Shown here: one piece after another, positions 7,842 to 15,244 of the stretch | How the letters are laid out: each line of letters starts with the position of its first letter | Position numbering within the stretch: position 1 is the stretch's first letter | Assembly: GCF_000711725.1 (NCBI RefSeq) | Contig: NZ_JONP01000036.1 | Coordinates: 1 to 34,465, forward strand | Length of the DNA: 34,465 nt | Direction of reading: 5' to 3' | From: Roseomonas aerilata DSM 19363 | GTDB lineage: Bacteria > Pseudomonadota > Alphaproteobacteria > Acetobacterales > Acetobacteraceae | Made by a program: the position numbers and the translations under genes | The notes under the pieces: model-generated | Databases searched by the model: none | What the model was told of the DNA's origin: nothing | Seen by the model: only the letters and a program-made list of their open reading frames with translations

Positions 7842-8045
7842 CCCTCGCCTGCAGGCGCGACAGCGAAAGCGCCGGTAACCCTGGGCGTATGGTCCCGCCG
7901 CTCGGTCACCTCGGCTGAACCGCAGTCCACGCACGCCATCCCAGGCTCCCAGCCGCCCATCAACCCGTTAGGAGCCTATCCGCACCTTCCCCCGCCCGCC
8001 AATTCAGGCGCCTCTGGCGCGATCTCTGACAGATCCATCGCAACT
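7842..8045 (-). mobile_element. Inverted, truncated 5' fragment of a second near-identical IS copy
   Basis: The reverse complement of this 204-bp stretch matches 6853-7057 almost base for base: the 5' end, the left terminal repeat, the transposase start and the zinc-ribbon codons. There are a few substitutions and one deleted base, which shifts the frame. It stops exactly where the right end of the intact copy begins. The rest of this second copy is not visible anywhere in the window. Together with 6853-7057 it forms a long inverted repeat about 785 bp apart. Confidence 0.85.
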
Positions 8046-8648
8046 CGCGGTAGCTCGTCTCTGGCCACACGCGCAGCGTGGGCATGGCGTGGAGGTCGGC
8101 ATTACTCGACGTCCAATCCCTAACCATTAGTGATTCGCTTGTGAGTGGAGCTAAACGACTTGGCGTGCGCTGATAAAGTAAACCCTGAAAAGTATTCACT
8201 TTTCCGTCATGCATGATGATGCCTGTTCTACCCAGGGTTGGTAGTGGCATAGCATCCTAAATACCGTGAAAGCAGCGGTTCGATTCGGTTGTAGAAATCG
8301 TTACGCCCGATCGATAGCGGCCAGTATGACGACCCAAATGGGAGGACGTTTAAATGGCTCGCAAGAGAATCTATTAGTCTATCCATTCTAGAAATATTCT
8401 TCGAAGGCATAGAAGTGGCGGCCGTTTGAGCAGCGTCTCTACGCATGGCTGATGATGTACTGCCGCGTGGCTGACAGTTGCTTGATCGGCCGGGAGATGA
8501 CCTACCCGGTTCATCCACTGCTGTCTTCTGAATGGCCGGACGTCGATGACCGCTCCGATGGAGGCGAGCATCGCTGGTGCCGCGTGAATACCGCGACGAG
8601 GCAAGTCCTCGTCGCACCCCCCAGCAACAACGCAAGGGACGTCTCGAG
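8046..8648. promoter_or_regulatory. AT-rich leader of the caspase islet, with two hairpins
   Basis: No gene is supported here. The segment around 8120-8440 is clearly richer in A and T than the rest of the window; 8341-8400, for example, has 22 G or C of 60. Two perfect inverted repeats stand out. One is GAAAAGT/ACTTTTC at 8187-8204 with a 4-nt loop. The other is GCGACGAGG/CCTCGTCGC at 8593-8615 with a 5-nt loop, ending 33 nt before the protease ATG. The base composition suggests imported DNA and a possible promoter, but no convincing -35/-10 pair can be assigned. Confidence 0.45.
8593..8615 (+). promoter_or_regulatory. Perfect 9-bp stem-loop just upstream of caspase-like gene
   Basis: GCGACGAGG, loop CAAGT, CCTCGTCGC. 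If the transcript starts upstream, this hairpin would sit in the 5' leader about 33 nt before the start codon. It could be an RNA control element or an operator; there is no T run, so a simple terminator is less likely. Confidence 0.45.
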
Positions 8649-9644
8649 ATGGCCAACAAAGCCTTGATCGCCGCCATCGATCATTACCCTAACCCCAGGA
8701 ATAATCTTCCCAGCTGTCTCGCCGATGCGGCCGCATTTGAGCGCACGCTTCGAGGCGCCTTCGGCTTCACCGAGACTCCGATGCTGCTCGACCACATGGC
8801 GACGCTCAGCAATGTGCGGTCGGGCTTGAACTGGCTGTTTTCCGGCGCCGGGCCGAACGATCGCCTGGTGTTCTATTTCTCCGGGCACGGCTATCAGGCT
8901 CGCAATGGTCAGGACCTCGACGAGGTGCTCTGCCTTTACGACCAGTTCTTGTTCGACAATGAGCTAAGCGAGCGGACCCGCTCGCTCCCGCCGGGCGTGT
9001 TCACCATGATCTCCGACAGTTGCCACTCAGGTGGCCTGTACAAGGTCATGTTCGGCGACGAGATGGAGGATCTCAGCCATCTCGCCCAGACAAAGGTCCT
9101 GCGAGTTCCTCCGCTGGAGCAGGAAGACAAGGCCTTCGTCCACCCCGTCGACGTCCGATCGCTACGCTACCGGCCGTTCGGCGCCCTACCGCGGTCGCCG
9201 GCCGCGCTTAGCAAGCGGTTCGGGTTGCCCATGCCCAAAGGCTACGACGAGGGAGGGCAACTGGCTATGAACGGACTGCTTCTCTCGGCCTGCCTAGAGG
9301 ACGAGACGGCCTCCGCATCCACGCCCAAGACTAACGGGCTGTCCGCCTTCACCTACGCCCTACTCCAACAGCTTGGGACGCTCGGCCCCCGCGTTTCCAA
9401 CCAGCGCCTCATGGAGGCGACCACGGCGACGCTCAAGCAACTCGGATTCCGGCAGACACCGGTGCTGATGGAGCCGACGGCCCCCCCGGGCATCGCTGGC
9501 CGCTCCTTCCTGCTGCTGGAGGAGATGGTGGCCTCCGAGCCGAAGAGCTTCGGCATCCCGAACCAGGATGAGATTCGCCGAGTCATCCAGCAATCCATTG
9601 AGGCTCTGCGCCGGGGGAGCATGCCCGCTGCGGCAACCGCTTAG
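8649..9644 (+). CDS. Caspase-fold (peptidase C14, metacaspase-like) protease
   Basis: 331 residues. The start of the fold is clear: NKALIAAIDHYP (beta strand 1), then LPSCLADAAAFERTL. The catalytic His is in LVFYFSGHGYQ (H80) and the catalytic Cys in MISDSCHSGG (C125), both with full family context. LLLSACLEDETAS further on is the usual strand after the active site. About 70 residues between C125 and that strand (rich in charged residues, with KVMFGDEMEDLSH) are longer than in minimal caspase domains. The last 30 residues are helical and Ala-rich. No signal peptide or membrane segment, so it is probably cytoplasmic. ATG at 8649 was chosen because it opens directly on the first strand; an open frame continues upstream to 8577. 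Bacterial relatives cleave after Arg or Lys and act in programmed death or conflict systems. Its target here may be the repeat protein encoded next. Confidence 0.92.
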   Translation: MANKALIAAIDHYPNPRNNLPSCLADAAAFERTLRGAFGFTETPMLLDHMATLSNVRSGLNWLFSGAGPNDRLVFYFSGHGYQARNGQDLDEVLCLYDQFLFDNELSERTRSLPPGVFTMISDSCHSGGLYKVMFGDEMEDLSHLAQTKVLRVPPLEQEDKAFVHPVDVRSLRYRPFGALPRSPAALSKRFGLPMPKGYDEGGQLAMNGLLLSACLEDETASASTPKTNGLSAFTYALLQQLGTLGPRVSNQRLMEATTATLKQLGFRQTPVLMEPTAPPGIAGRSFLLLEEMVASEPKSFGIPNQDEIRRVIQQSIEALRRGSMPAAATA

Positions 9645-9706
9645 GCCGGCCCTCGGCTCCTCGTCCGTCGCCGCAATGGGCTCCGACCCCTCGTGGCGTG
9701 GGCTGG

Positions 9707-9747
9707 CGGGGTAGGGGATTGGCCGCGTTGGCCGCCCTCCCCGCTTC
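9707..9747 (+). promoter_or_regulatory. Imperfect GC-rich stem-loop between caspase and repeat-protein genes
   Basis: GCGGGGTAGGG pairs with CCCTCCCCGC with one bulged base around an approximately 18-nt loop. It could attenuate read-through or stabilise one half of a shared transcript. Base pairing is seen by eye only. Confidence 0.3.
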
Positions 9748-9786
9748 AGATCTACGTTCCCCAAAAACAAAGGAAAGGACCGGTCC

Positions 9787-10950
9787 ATGAGCAACACCAC
9801 TCAGCTTCCATTCGCGACCACTCCCGGAATGCCCTCGGCCAGCGGAGCCACGACCGCCTCGGCGTCCACGTCGCCACCGTCCATGATTACGCCAATCGGA
9901 TCCGGGCCAGTGCCCGGTGCCGGAGGTGACGAGAAGTTCTGGGGCGTGATCGCGAACATCGCCCAGGTCGCCATTCCCGCAGTTATCCAAGCGCTGCAGA
10001 GGAAAGGGTTTGAGCCCGGGAAAGAATTCCAGGCCATGCCCGGCGGTGAGGAGAAATTCTGGCGCTCCCTCGTCCCCGTCATTTGCGACTTGGCGCCGCG
10101 CGTCATTCGGGTCCTTTCGAAGAACGGCTACGAGCCCCAGAAGGACTTCGGCGCCGGCGGCGAGGAGAAATTCTGGGGCGCCTTCGCGCGAGTTGTCGCG
10201 TCGACTCTGCCGACTCTGGTCAGCGAGCTGACCAAGCAGGGTTACGACCCCCAGAAGGACTTCGGCGCCGACGGCGAAGAAAAGTTCTGGGGCACGATCG
10301 CCTCGGTGGTCGCCTCGGCGCTGCCCGCCGTTATCCAGGCGCTTCAGAAGGGCGGCGTCGAGGCCCCGAAGGGCTTCGATGCCACGCCGGATGGCCAGGA
10401 AAAGTTCTGGGGCGCCTTGGTGAGCGTGGTCGCCTCGACGCTGCCAACCGTAATCCAGGCGCTACGCAAGGGCGGCTTTGAACCGCAGAAGGACTTCGGC
10501 GGATCCCAGGAGAAGTTCTGGGGCGCGATCGCCTCGGTGGTCGCCTCGGCGCTGCCCGCCGTTATCCAAGCCTTCCAGAAGGGCGGCTTCGACGTCCAGA
10601 AGGATATGGGTGGCGAGGAGAAGTTCTGGGGCGCCCTGGCCAGCGTCGTCTCCGCCGCACTGCCGCTTGTCGTCCAGGCCTTCCAGAAGACTGGAGGCGC
10701 AGGGAAGAATCTCACGATGGGAGTAGGCGGTGACGAAAAAATCTGGGGAATCGTCGCCCGCGTCGCCGCCTCGGCGTTGCCGGCCATTGTGAGGGAGCTG
10801 ACAAAGAGCGGCGATGGCGCGATGGACATCCGACCGACGGGCAGCAATGGCCAGGACACCACGGCCACGGCGCTAGCCGTTCCCCCGGAGCTTGTTTCCA
10901 ACGTCGCCAGGGCAGCCTTGGCTAGCGTGGGGAGCGGTGTCCCGCACTGA
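9787..10950 (+). CDS. Protein of eight tandem about 38-residue repeats, no known family
   Basis: 387 residues. After a Ser/Thr/Pro-rich leader (1-46) come eight repeats at residues 47-86, 87-124, 125-162, 163-202, 203-240, 241-275, 276-314 and 315-354, then a 33-residue tail. The consensus is GEEKFWGALASVVASALPAV followed by IQALQKGGFEPQKDFG. Each unit has an acidic-basic-aromatic box (EEKFWG), a hydrophobic helix of about 20 residues with a central Pro, a basic turn (QKGG) and a second basic-acidic box (PQKDF). Repeats 4-6 are the most alike; 1, 2, 7 and 8 have drifted. No signal peptide. AAAGGAAAGG precedes the ATG. It lies 142 bp downstream of the caspase gene on the same strand. I do not recognise the family. 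A helical scaffold, a membrane-active protein, or a polyprotein cut at its Lys-rich linkers by the protease are all possible. Confidence 0.85.
   Translation: MSNTTQLPFATTPGMPSASGATTASASTSPPSMITPIGSGPVPGAGGDEKFWGVIANIAQVAIPAVIQALQRKGFEPGKEFQAMPGGEEKFWRSLVPVICDLAPRVIRVLSKNGYEPQKDFGAGGEEKFWGAFARVVASTLPTLVSELTKQGYDPQKDFGADGEEKFWGTIASVVASALPAVIQALQKGGVEAPKGFDATPDGQEKFWGALVSVVASTLPTVIQALRKGGFEPQKDFGGSQEKFWGAIASVVASALPAVIQAFQKGGFDVQKDMGGEEKFWGALASVVSAALPLVVQAFQKTGGAGKNLTMGVGGDEKIWGIVARVAASALPAIVRELTKSGDGAMDIRPTGSNGQDTTATALAVPPELVSNVARAALASVGSGVPH
9925..10848 (+). repeat. Eight tandem coding repeats of about 105-120 bp
   Basis: The DNA repeats in step with the protein repeats. The box gagaa(g/a)ttctggggc recurs at the start of most units and gcctc(g/a)gcgctgcccgccgt-type helix codons recur in units 4 and 6. 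Near-identity of units 4 and 6 at DNA level suggests recent duplication or conversion among units, while the outer units are older. Confidence 0.85.
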
Positions 10951-10970
10951 GGTGCGCGACCACCGGGCCG

Positions 10971-10998
10971 GGCGGCTCCTCCTGATGGAGGAGCCGCC
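10971..10998 (+). terminator. Perfect 12-bp GC hairpin after the repeat-protein gene
   Basis: GGCGGCTCCTCC, loop TGAT, GGAGGAGCCGCC, beginning 20 nt after the stop codon. The stem is very stable but no T run follows on either strand, so it may be a factor-dependent terminator or a 3' stabiliser that separates the repeat gene from the downstream small gene. Confidence 0.55.
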
Positions 10999-11182
10999 GC
11001 TCGCCAACGGTCCAAGCCCCTCGACCGGCTCTGTGCCGATCGTGCCACTCAAACTACTGCGGCGTTCGGTCTTCGCATCCGAGTACCCAATGCTGCAGGC
11101 GGTATCGATTGGTCTGAGCCTTTGCCGTCGTGCCGCCAGGCCCGACGAGAACGGTTCGAGCCAACACTAGGGAAGAACGTCC

Positions 11183-11608
11183 ATGAGCGGCAGCATGCCT
11201 CCCGGTGCCTCTACGCCTCCAGCACTGCCCATGCCGGGGTTGGTCCCTGCGGCGGCACCGGTTCCCCCTGCTTCCTGGCTGCCCTTTGCGGGTACCGCGG
11301 AGCGTCGGGGAGCGCTGATCCGCCTCACGGCGGAAGGCGGCAACGGGTTCATCGAGCTGGACGGCGACGACGTGGGCTCCACCCCAGAAGGGCGGTTCTT
11401 CGTCCGGCAGGGGGCCATCGCCCGCCACGTCGACGAGCCGCCGCGGGGCGATGCCACGGCAAGGCCGCCTCCCGACGCGGTGGCAGGCGAGTGCCCATCC
11501 GGCATCACGTGCTGCGTCGGATCGGTCCTAATCTGCTGCGCCGACTTCAAGGTGATCGGCATCGGCCGCGGCGCGTGGGGCTGCCAGCGTGACGGCTTCG
11601 TCCCATGA
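11183..11608 (+). CDS. Small protein with Pro-rich N-terminus and Cys-rich C-terminus, unknown
   Basis: 141 residues. Residues 1-35 are Pro/Ala-rich and low in complexity. The middle (about 40-80) has a short beta-rich pattern (GALIRLTAEGG, FIELDGDDV, GRFFVRQGAIARHV). The end, from CPSGITCCVGSVLICCADFK to GAWGCQRDGF, has two adjacent Cys pairs plus two further Cys and a hydrophobic stretch. No family is recognised. No classic signal peptide, so a buried metal or disulfide-rich tail is uncertain. The start at 11183 follows AGGGAAG with a 6-7 nt gap. It is on the same strand as the caspase and repeat genes, 232 bp past the repeat gene with a hairpin between, and may belong to the same islet. 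Confidence 0.65.
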   Translation: MSGSMPPGASTPPALPMPGLVPAAAPVPPASWLPFAGTAERRGALIRLTAEGGNGFIELDGDDVGSTPEGRFFVRQGAIARHVDEPPRGDATARPPPDAVAGECPSGITCCVGSVLICCADFKVIGIGRGAWGCQRDGFVP

Positions 11609-11734
11609 TGCAGCGGCCGTCGTCCCAGGAAGATGCCCACCGTAGGCGGGGGAGAGGACTGGCGCTGCTGCGGCGCGCGACTGCGTTGCATGGACCAGCG
11701 TGTGGGCGCAGGAGCGCCGTCGGCGGGTCCGCGG

Positions 11735-12718
11735 TCACGCGATACGGACATACTCCGGCCGTCCGAGATCGAGCATGCGGTTCAGCGCAATGACGGCGAT
11801 AGTCACCTCTGTCGCGCGGCGCAGGTCCGTGCGCGAGCGAAGTCCGCCGTCGATGACCCGCTTGAAGTGCGCGATAGCCGCCTCAACCAAGGCGCGCCAG
11901 TTGTAACCAGACGCCTTCTGCCAGCCCATGCGTCCGCGCTCGGTAATCGTCCTGAGGTGCTGGTCGCGCTGGGCTGGTGCCGTTTCGGCAGTCGCACTCG
12001 GCACGCCGCTGGACCGGGGTGGCACGATGACGGCAGCATTGGCGTGCCGCGCAGCGACCTGACAGTAGACGTCGTCCTGGTCGTAGGCGCCGTCGGCAGT
12101 GAACGAAGCACTTGGGCCCGCGACTTGGTCGAGCAAGGGACCGACCTGGGAGGCGTCATCGACGTCGCTCGGTGTCAAAGACGACGCAACGATACACCCC
12201 GTGTCGGCGTCGACACCGATGTGCAGCTTGCGCCACGACCGGCGCGTCCTGCTCCCGTGCTTCGCAGCCAGCCACTCGCCAGGCCCGCACAGCTGCAGCC
12301 CCGTGCTGTCCACCAGCAGGTGTATGGGACGCGTACCAGGCCGAGCCCGCGGCACCTCCAGTGTCTCGGCCCGGCGACTGAGGGTGGAGTGGTCCGGCAC
12401 CGCCAGATTGAGACCAAGCAGGGCGATAATGGAGCCGATCAGGCCCTCGGTCTGGCGAAGAGCTAGACGGAACACCGAACGCAAGGTCAGAGCCGTGGTG
12501 ATCGCCAGGACCGAATAGCGCGGTTGCCCGCCGCGCGTGGTCCGGGGCTCCGCCTTCCAGGCCGCGATCGCCGCCTCCGTGAACCCGACCGTCAGACTGC
12601 CGCGCCCGCGCAGGGCGGCGTCGTACACACTCCAGTTCGTCGCACGGAACCGCTGCGTCTGAATGGGGAGACCGCGGTCGGCATCTGCTCCGAGAAGCAA
12701 GCTCGGAAGCTGCCTCAT
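11735..12718 (-). CDS. IS5-family transposase
   Basis: 327 residues. The opening NWSVYDAALRGRGSLTVGF and the block HSTLSRRAETLEV are typical of IS5-family enzymes. DDE candidates are D137 in LLVDSTGLQL, D209 in FTADGAYDQDDVY and E279 in NWRALVEAAIAHFKR, with normal spacing. The frame is open to 13015 but sequence upstream of 12718 is antisense to the next gene, so ATG at 12718 was taken. The gene looks intact. Terminal inverted repeats could not be located with confidence on either side, so element borders are left open; they should lie between 11609 and 11734 and between 12719 and 12803. It closes the right side of the caspase islet. Confidence 0.9.
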   Translation of the reverse strand: MRQLPSLLLGADADRGLPIQTQRFRATNWSVYDAALRGRGSLTVGFTEAAIAAWKAEPRTTRGGQPRYSVLAITTALTLRSVFRLALRQTEGLIGSIIALLGLNLAVPDHSTLSRRAETLEVPRARPGTRPIHLLVDSTGLQLCGPGEWLAAKHGSRTRRSWRKLHIGVDADTGCIVASSLTPSDVDDASQVGPLLDQVAGPSASFTADGAYDQDDVYCQVAARHANAAVIVPPRSSGVPSATAETAPAQRDQHLRTITERGRMGWQKASGYNWRALVEAAIAHFKRVIDGGLRSRTDLRRATEVTIAVIALNRMLDLGRPEYVRIA

Positions 12719-12803
12719 CCCGGCCAGATATCCTGAACGTGGCAATGCCTCTGCCGGGGCGCTTCGGCGAGGCCGGGACGATGATGGCTGTAAGCTACGC
12801 ACG

Positions 12804-13760
12804 TCATTCGAGCTGTCCGGCAACCTGCACCAACTTCCTAAATGTGCGAATGCGGCTTGGCCTTTCCCGCTCTGGATAAATTTCGCTCCATGCCGCTGCG
12901 GCGACCTCTCCGACGTAAATGTCTCCCCGAGAGTCGACCGCGATGCCATGTGGAGCCATGAACTGGGTATCACCCTCGCCAGGTCCCTCGCCAATCCGCG
13001 CCACAAGGTCGCCATCGGCCGTCAGCACCGAGATGCGAGGGCCAAGATTCGGGACCAGTCTGTTGATCGGAAGACCAGGACCGACCTCCCCCACAAACAG
13101 TCGGCCTTTATGCAGGCACATGGCACAGGGCCTGTGAATCCCTCGGATCTCGGCTTGGTACCGTCCGGCACCATCGAAGACCTGAATCCGGTGACTCTCA
13201 CGGTCCGCGACATAGACCCATCCCTCGTCGTCACAGCAGATATTGTGCGGGATGTTGAACTCGCCTGGCCCAATGCCGGGCTGCCCCCAACTCAAGAGGT
13301 GCCTTCCATCCGGTGAAAACTTGTGGACGCAGGCGTTACCGTAGCCATCCGAGACATAGATATCCCCGGATGGCGAGAGTGCGGTGTGAGTGCATCTGTT
13401 GAACGGGCGACCGCTCATCGGCTGAGCTGCCGATCCTGGCACGCCCAGGTGAAGCAGGACCTTCCCCTCGGGAGTGCACTTCCGGACGGTGTGATCGCCG
13501 TCATCGGTGCAGTAGACAAAACCATCCCGTCCGACATGGATGCCGTGCGGACGCGTGAAGATGTCCTCACCCCATGACCGCAGGAACTGGCCCTCCCGGC
13601 TGAACACGACGACTGGATGAGCTCCCCGATGGAAGACGTAAACCTGATCCGCCGCGTCCGCCGCGACTCCTGCAACGTCCCCGAGTTCCCATCCTAGCGG
13701 CAGCTGCGCCCAGGACGGCTCGACAACGTAGGCGAGATTCGCGGATAGGAGCCTTTGCAT
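12804..13760 (-). CDS. NHL-repeat six-bladed beta-propeller protein
   Basis: 318 residues made of NHL-type blades: FTRPHGIHVGRDGFVYCTDD, THTALSPSGDIYVSDGYGN, IPHNICCDDEGWVYVADRES and MAPHGIAVDSRGDIYVGEV are the clearest, each followed by a strand such as RIQVFDGAG. No signal peptide. Proteins like this are often annotated as peptidyl-alpha-hydroxyglycine lyase-like, but in bacteria they are mostly uncharacterised and some act as lactonases or sugar-acid binding propellers. RBS AGGAGGG lies 5 nt before the ATG. The upstream gene on the same strand (a Bug receptor) ends 54 bp away, so the two may be co-transcribed. Confidence 0.88.
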   Translation of the reverse strand: MQRLLSANLAYVVEPSWAQLPLGWELGDVAGVAADAADQVYVFHRGAHPVVVFSREGQFLRSWGEDIFTRPHGIHVGRDGFVYCTDDGDHTVRKCTPEGKVLLHLGVPGSAAQPMSGRPFNRCTHTALSPSGDIYVSDGYGNACVHKFSPDGRHLLSWGQPGIGPGEFNIPHNICCDDEGWVYVADRESHRIQVFDGAGRYQAEIRGIHRPCAMCLHKGRLFVGEVGPGLPINRLVPNLGPRISVLTADGDLVARIGEGPGEGDTQFMAPHGIAVDSRGDIYVGEVAAAAWSEIYPERERPSRIRTFRKLVQVAGQLE

Positions 13761-13814
13761 CCTTGCCCTCCTGAGCCGGCCTGCCGGAACCCGGCCGACA
13801 CCACGTTCCGACCG

Positions 13815-14810
13815 TCAGTCCTGCGGTTCGAAGCCAATCGATTTTACCACACCCGCCCAGTGGTCGTAATCGGACCTTATCGTGCGGGACAACTCCGCGG
13901 GGCCGCCTGGGTCCGGCTGGAGCCCGAGTGTTCTCAGGCCGCTCGACACTTCCGAGGATCTCGCTGCCATTTGCAGAGCCTCGCTGGCCTGCTGCACGCG
14001 TGCGGGGTCGGAGCCCGATTTCATGAAGAAGCCGAACCACTCTGTGGCCGTGACCTGAGGGTAACCGAGTTCGGCGAGCGTCGGCACGTCGGGCAACATC
14101 CCTAGCCTGGATGGGCCGGAAGAGGCGAGGATGCGAACGCCTCCGCGGCCGGCCTGCCCGACCACGGCCGCAGGCGTCGTCACCGTCGCTGCGATATGTC
14201 CCCCCACTAGATCATTCACGGCGGGTGCGGCCCCTCTGTAAGGCGCATAGTTCAGCGGTGCGCCGACTGCGCGCGCCAGCGTCACGCCAATGAAGTGCGA
14301 AGAAGTTCCTGGACCTGCGGATCCGATGCTCGCCTGATCCGGGTACGCTTTGCTCCATTCTATGAATTGCTCAAGCGTCTGGACGGGTGCTGGCACGCGC
14401 GGACCCACCGTCACCACGAAGGGGAAGCTGGTTGCCTGTGCGACCGGCTGCAGGTCCTTGATCGGATCATAGGAAAGCGACCTGAAAACGTGAGGATATA
14501 TGACGAGCATCGCAGCCGGGGTGAACAGGAGGGTCGCGCCATCGGCCGGCGCCGCCTTCAGATGTTCGATCGCGATCCGACCGCCGGCTCCCGAACGATT
14601 GTCGACGAGCACCACCGGAGCGTAGCGGCCCTTCATCTGCTCCGTGAACAGCCGGCACGCCACGTCGGCAGGATCACCGGCTGGAAATCCCACGAGAACA
14701 CGGATCTGGCTCAGAGACTGCCCCGACGCGAGCCTTGGACTTGGAAATGCAGCCACGGCTGCGCTGCTGCTCGCGAGCCTGAGAAGCCCACGTCGGCCTG
14801 TCACTGTCAC
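13815..14810 (-). CDS. Bug/TctC-family solute-binding receptor (first of four)
   Basis: 331 residues. Hallmarks of the tripartite tricarboxylate transporter receptor family: IRVLVGFPAGDPADV near the N-terminus, VLVDNRSGAGGRIAIEHLKA, GSAGPGTSSHFIGV in the ligand pocket and YAPYRGAAPAVNDLVGGHI. The N-terminus is a secretion signal with basic residues and an Ala/Ser-rich hydrophobic stretch. The start is a GTG at 14810 with GGAGG 7 nt upstream; a second GTG two codons later and a longer open frame to 14930 are alternatives. Such periplasmic proteins bind organic acids. One atypical point: DPADVACRLF replaces the usual GxxDxxAR. No TctA/TctB membrane genes are nearby. Confidence 0.92.
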   Translation of the reverse strand: MTVTGRRGLLRLASSSAAVAAFPSPRLASGQSLSQIRVLVGFPAGDPADVACRLFTEQMKGRYAPVVLVDNRSGAGGRIAIEHLKAAPADGATLLFTPAAMLVIYPHVFRSLSYDPIKDLQPVAQATSFPFVVTVGPRVPAPVQTLEQFIEWSKAYPDQASIGSAGPGTSSHFIGVTLARAVGAPLNYAPYRGAAPAVNDLVGGHIAATVTTPAAVVGQAGRGGVRILASSGPSRLGMLPDVPTLAELGYPQVTATEWFGFFMKSGSDPARVQQASEALQMAARSSEVSSGLRTLGLQPDPGGPAELSRTIRSDYDHWAGVVKSIGFEPQD

Positions 14811-15244
14811 TCTCCGTCCTCCCTGCAGCCATTGAGGGCGAAGAACGTGCCGGACCAGACCGGCCGCCTGTCCACCCCTGCAACCCGGCAGAGCAAGCAC
14901 ACACAAGGCAACGCGCGGGGTGGCCAGCATGGCACCCTACCTGCTGAAGACCAGCGAGCAAGGGGTTTAGGTCTGATCCCTATCTCAGGACGAAGGAGGT
15001 TTGCGGAACACCAGGTGCGGTAGCCAGGGCGCGCTCATGCCCACCAGACCACCAGTTCTTGGCATTCTCCCGACCTAGAGTCGTCCAACGCCTTACCATC
15101 GGGCCGCTGGCCGTGTCCTCGTGACGCCTTCCCTGCTCTTCTGTCTTGCCCACGACGCTAATCCGCGTAGCCTGCGAGTCAAGCAGTAGGTTCGGAAGCC
15201 CTGCACCGGCTCCGTCAAGGATGGCCTTAAAGGGAGAAGGAATA
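14811..15244. promoter_or_regulatory. Divergent intergenic region between Bug receptor and aldolase
   Basis: About 430 bp separates the minus-strand receptor from the plus-strand aldolase/GMC pair. Promoters for both must lie here. No convincing -35/-10 pair, operator dyad or small gene was found; short open frames have no conserved content. Confidence 0.4.

Noticed and set aside
9925-10848. CRISPR-like array
   Set aside because: The regular units are about 105-120 bp, fully coding and diverged; there are no short identical direct repeats with unique spacers.
11633-12466. Plus-strand open frame across the IS5 transposase
   Set aside because: Antisense of a clear transposase; no conserved content.
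13022-13273. Possible small minus-strand gene inside the NHL-repeat gene
   Set aside because: It is an alternative frame of the same strand with no ribosome binding site; the NHL frame explains this stretch.
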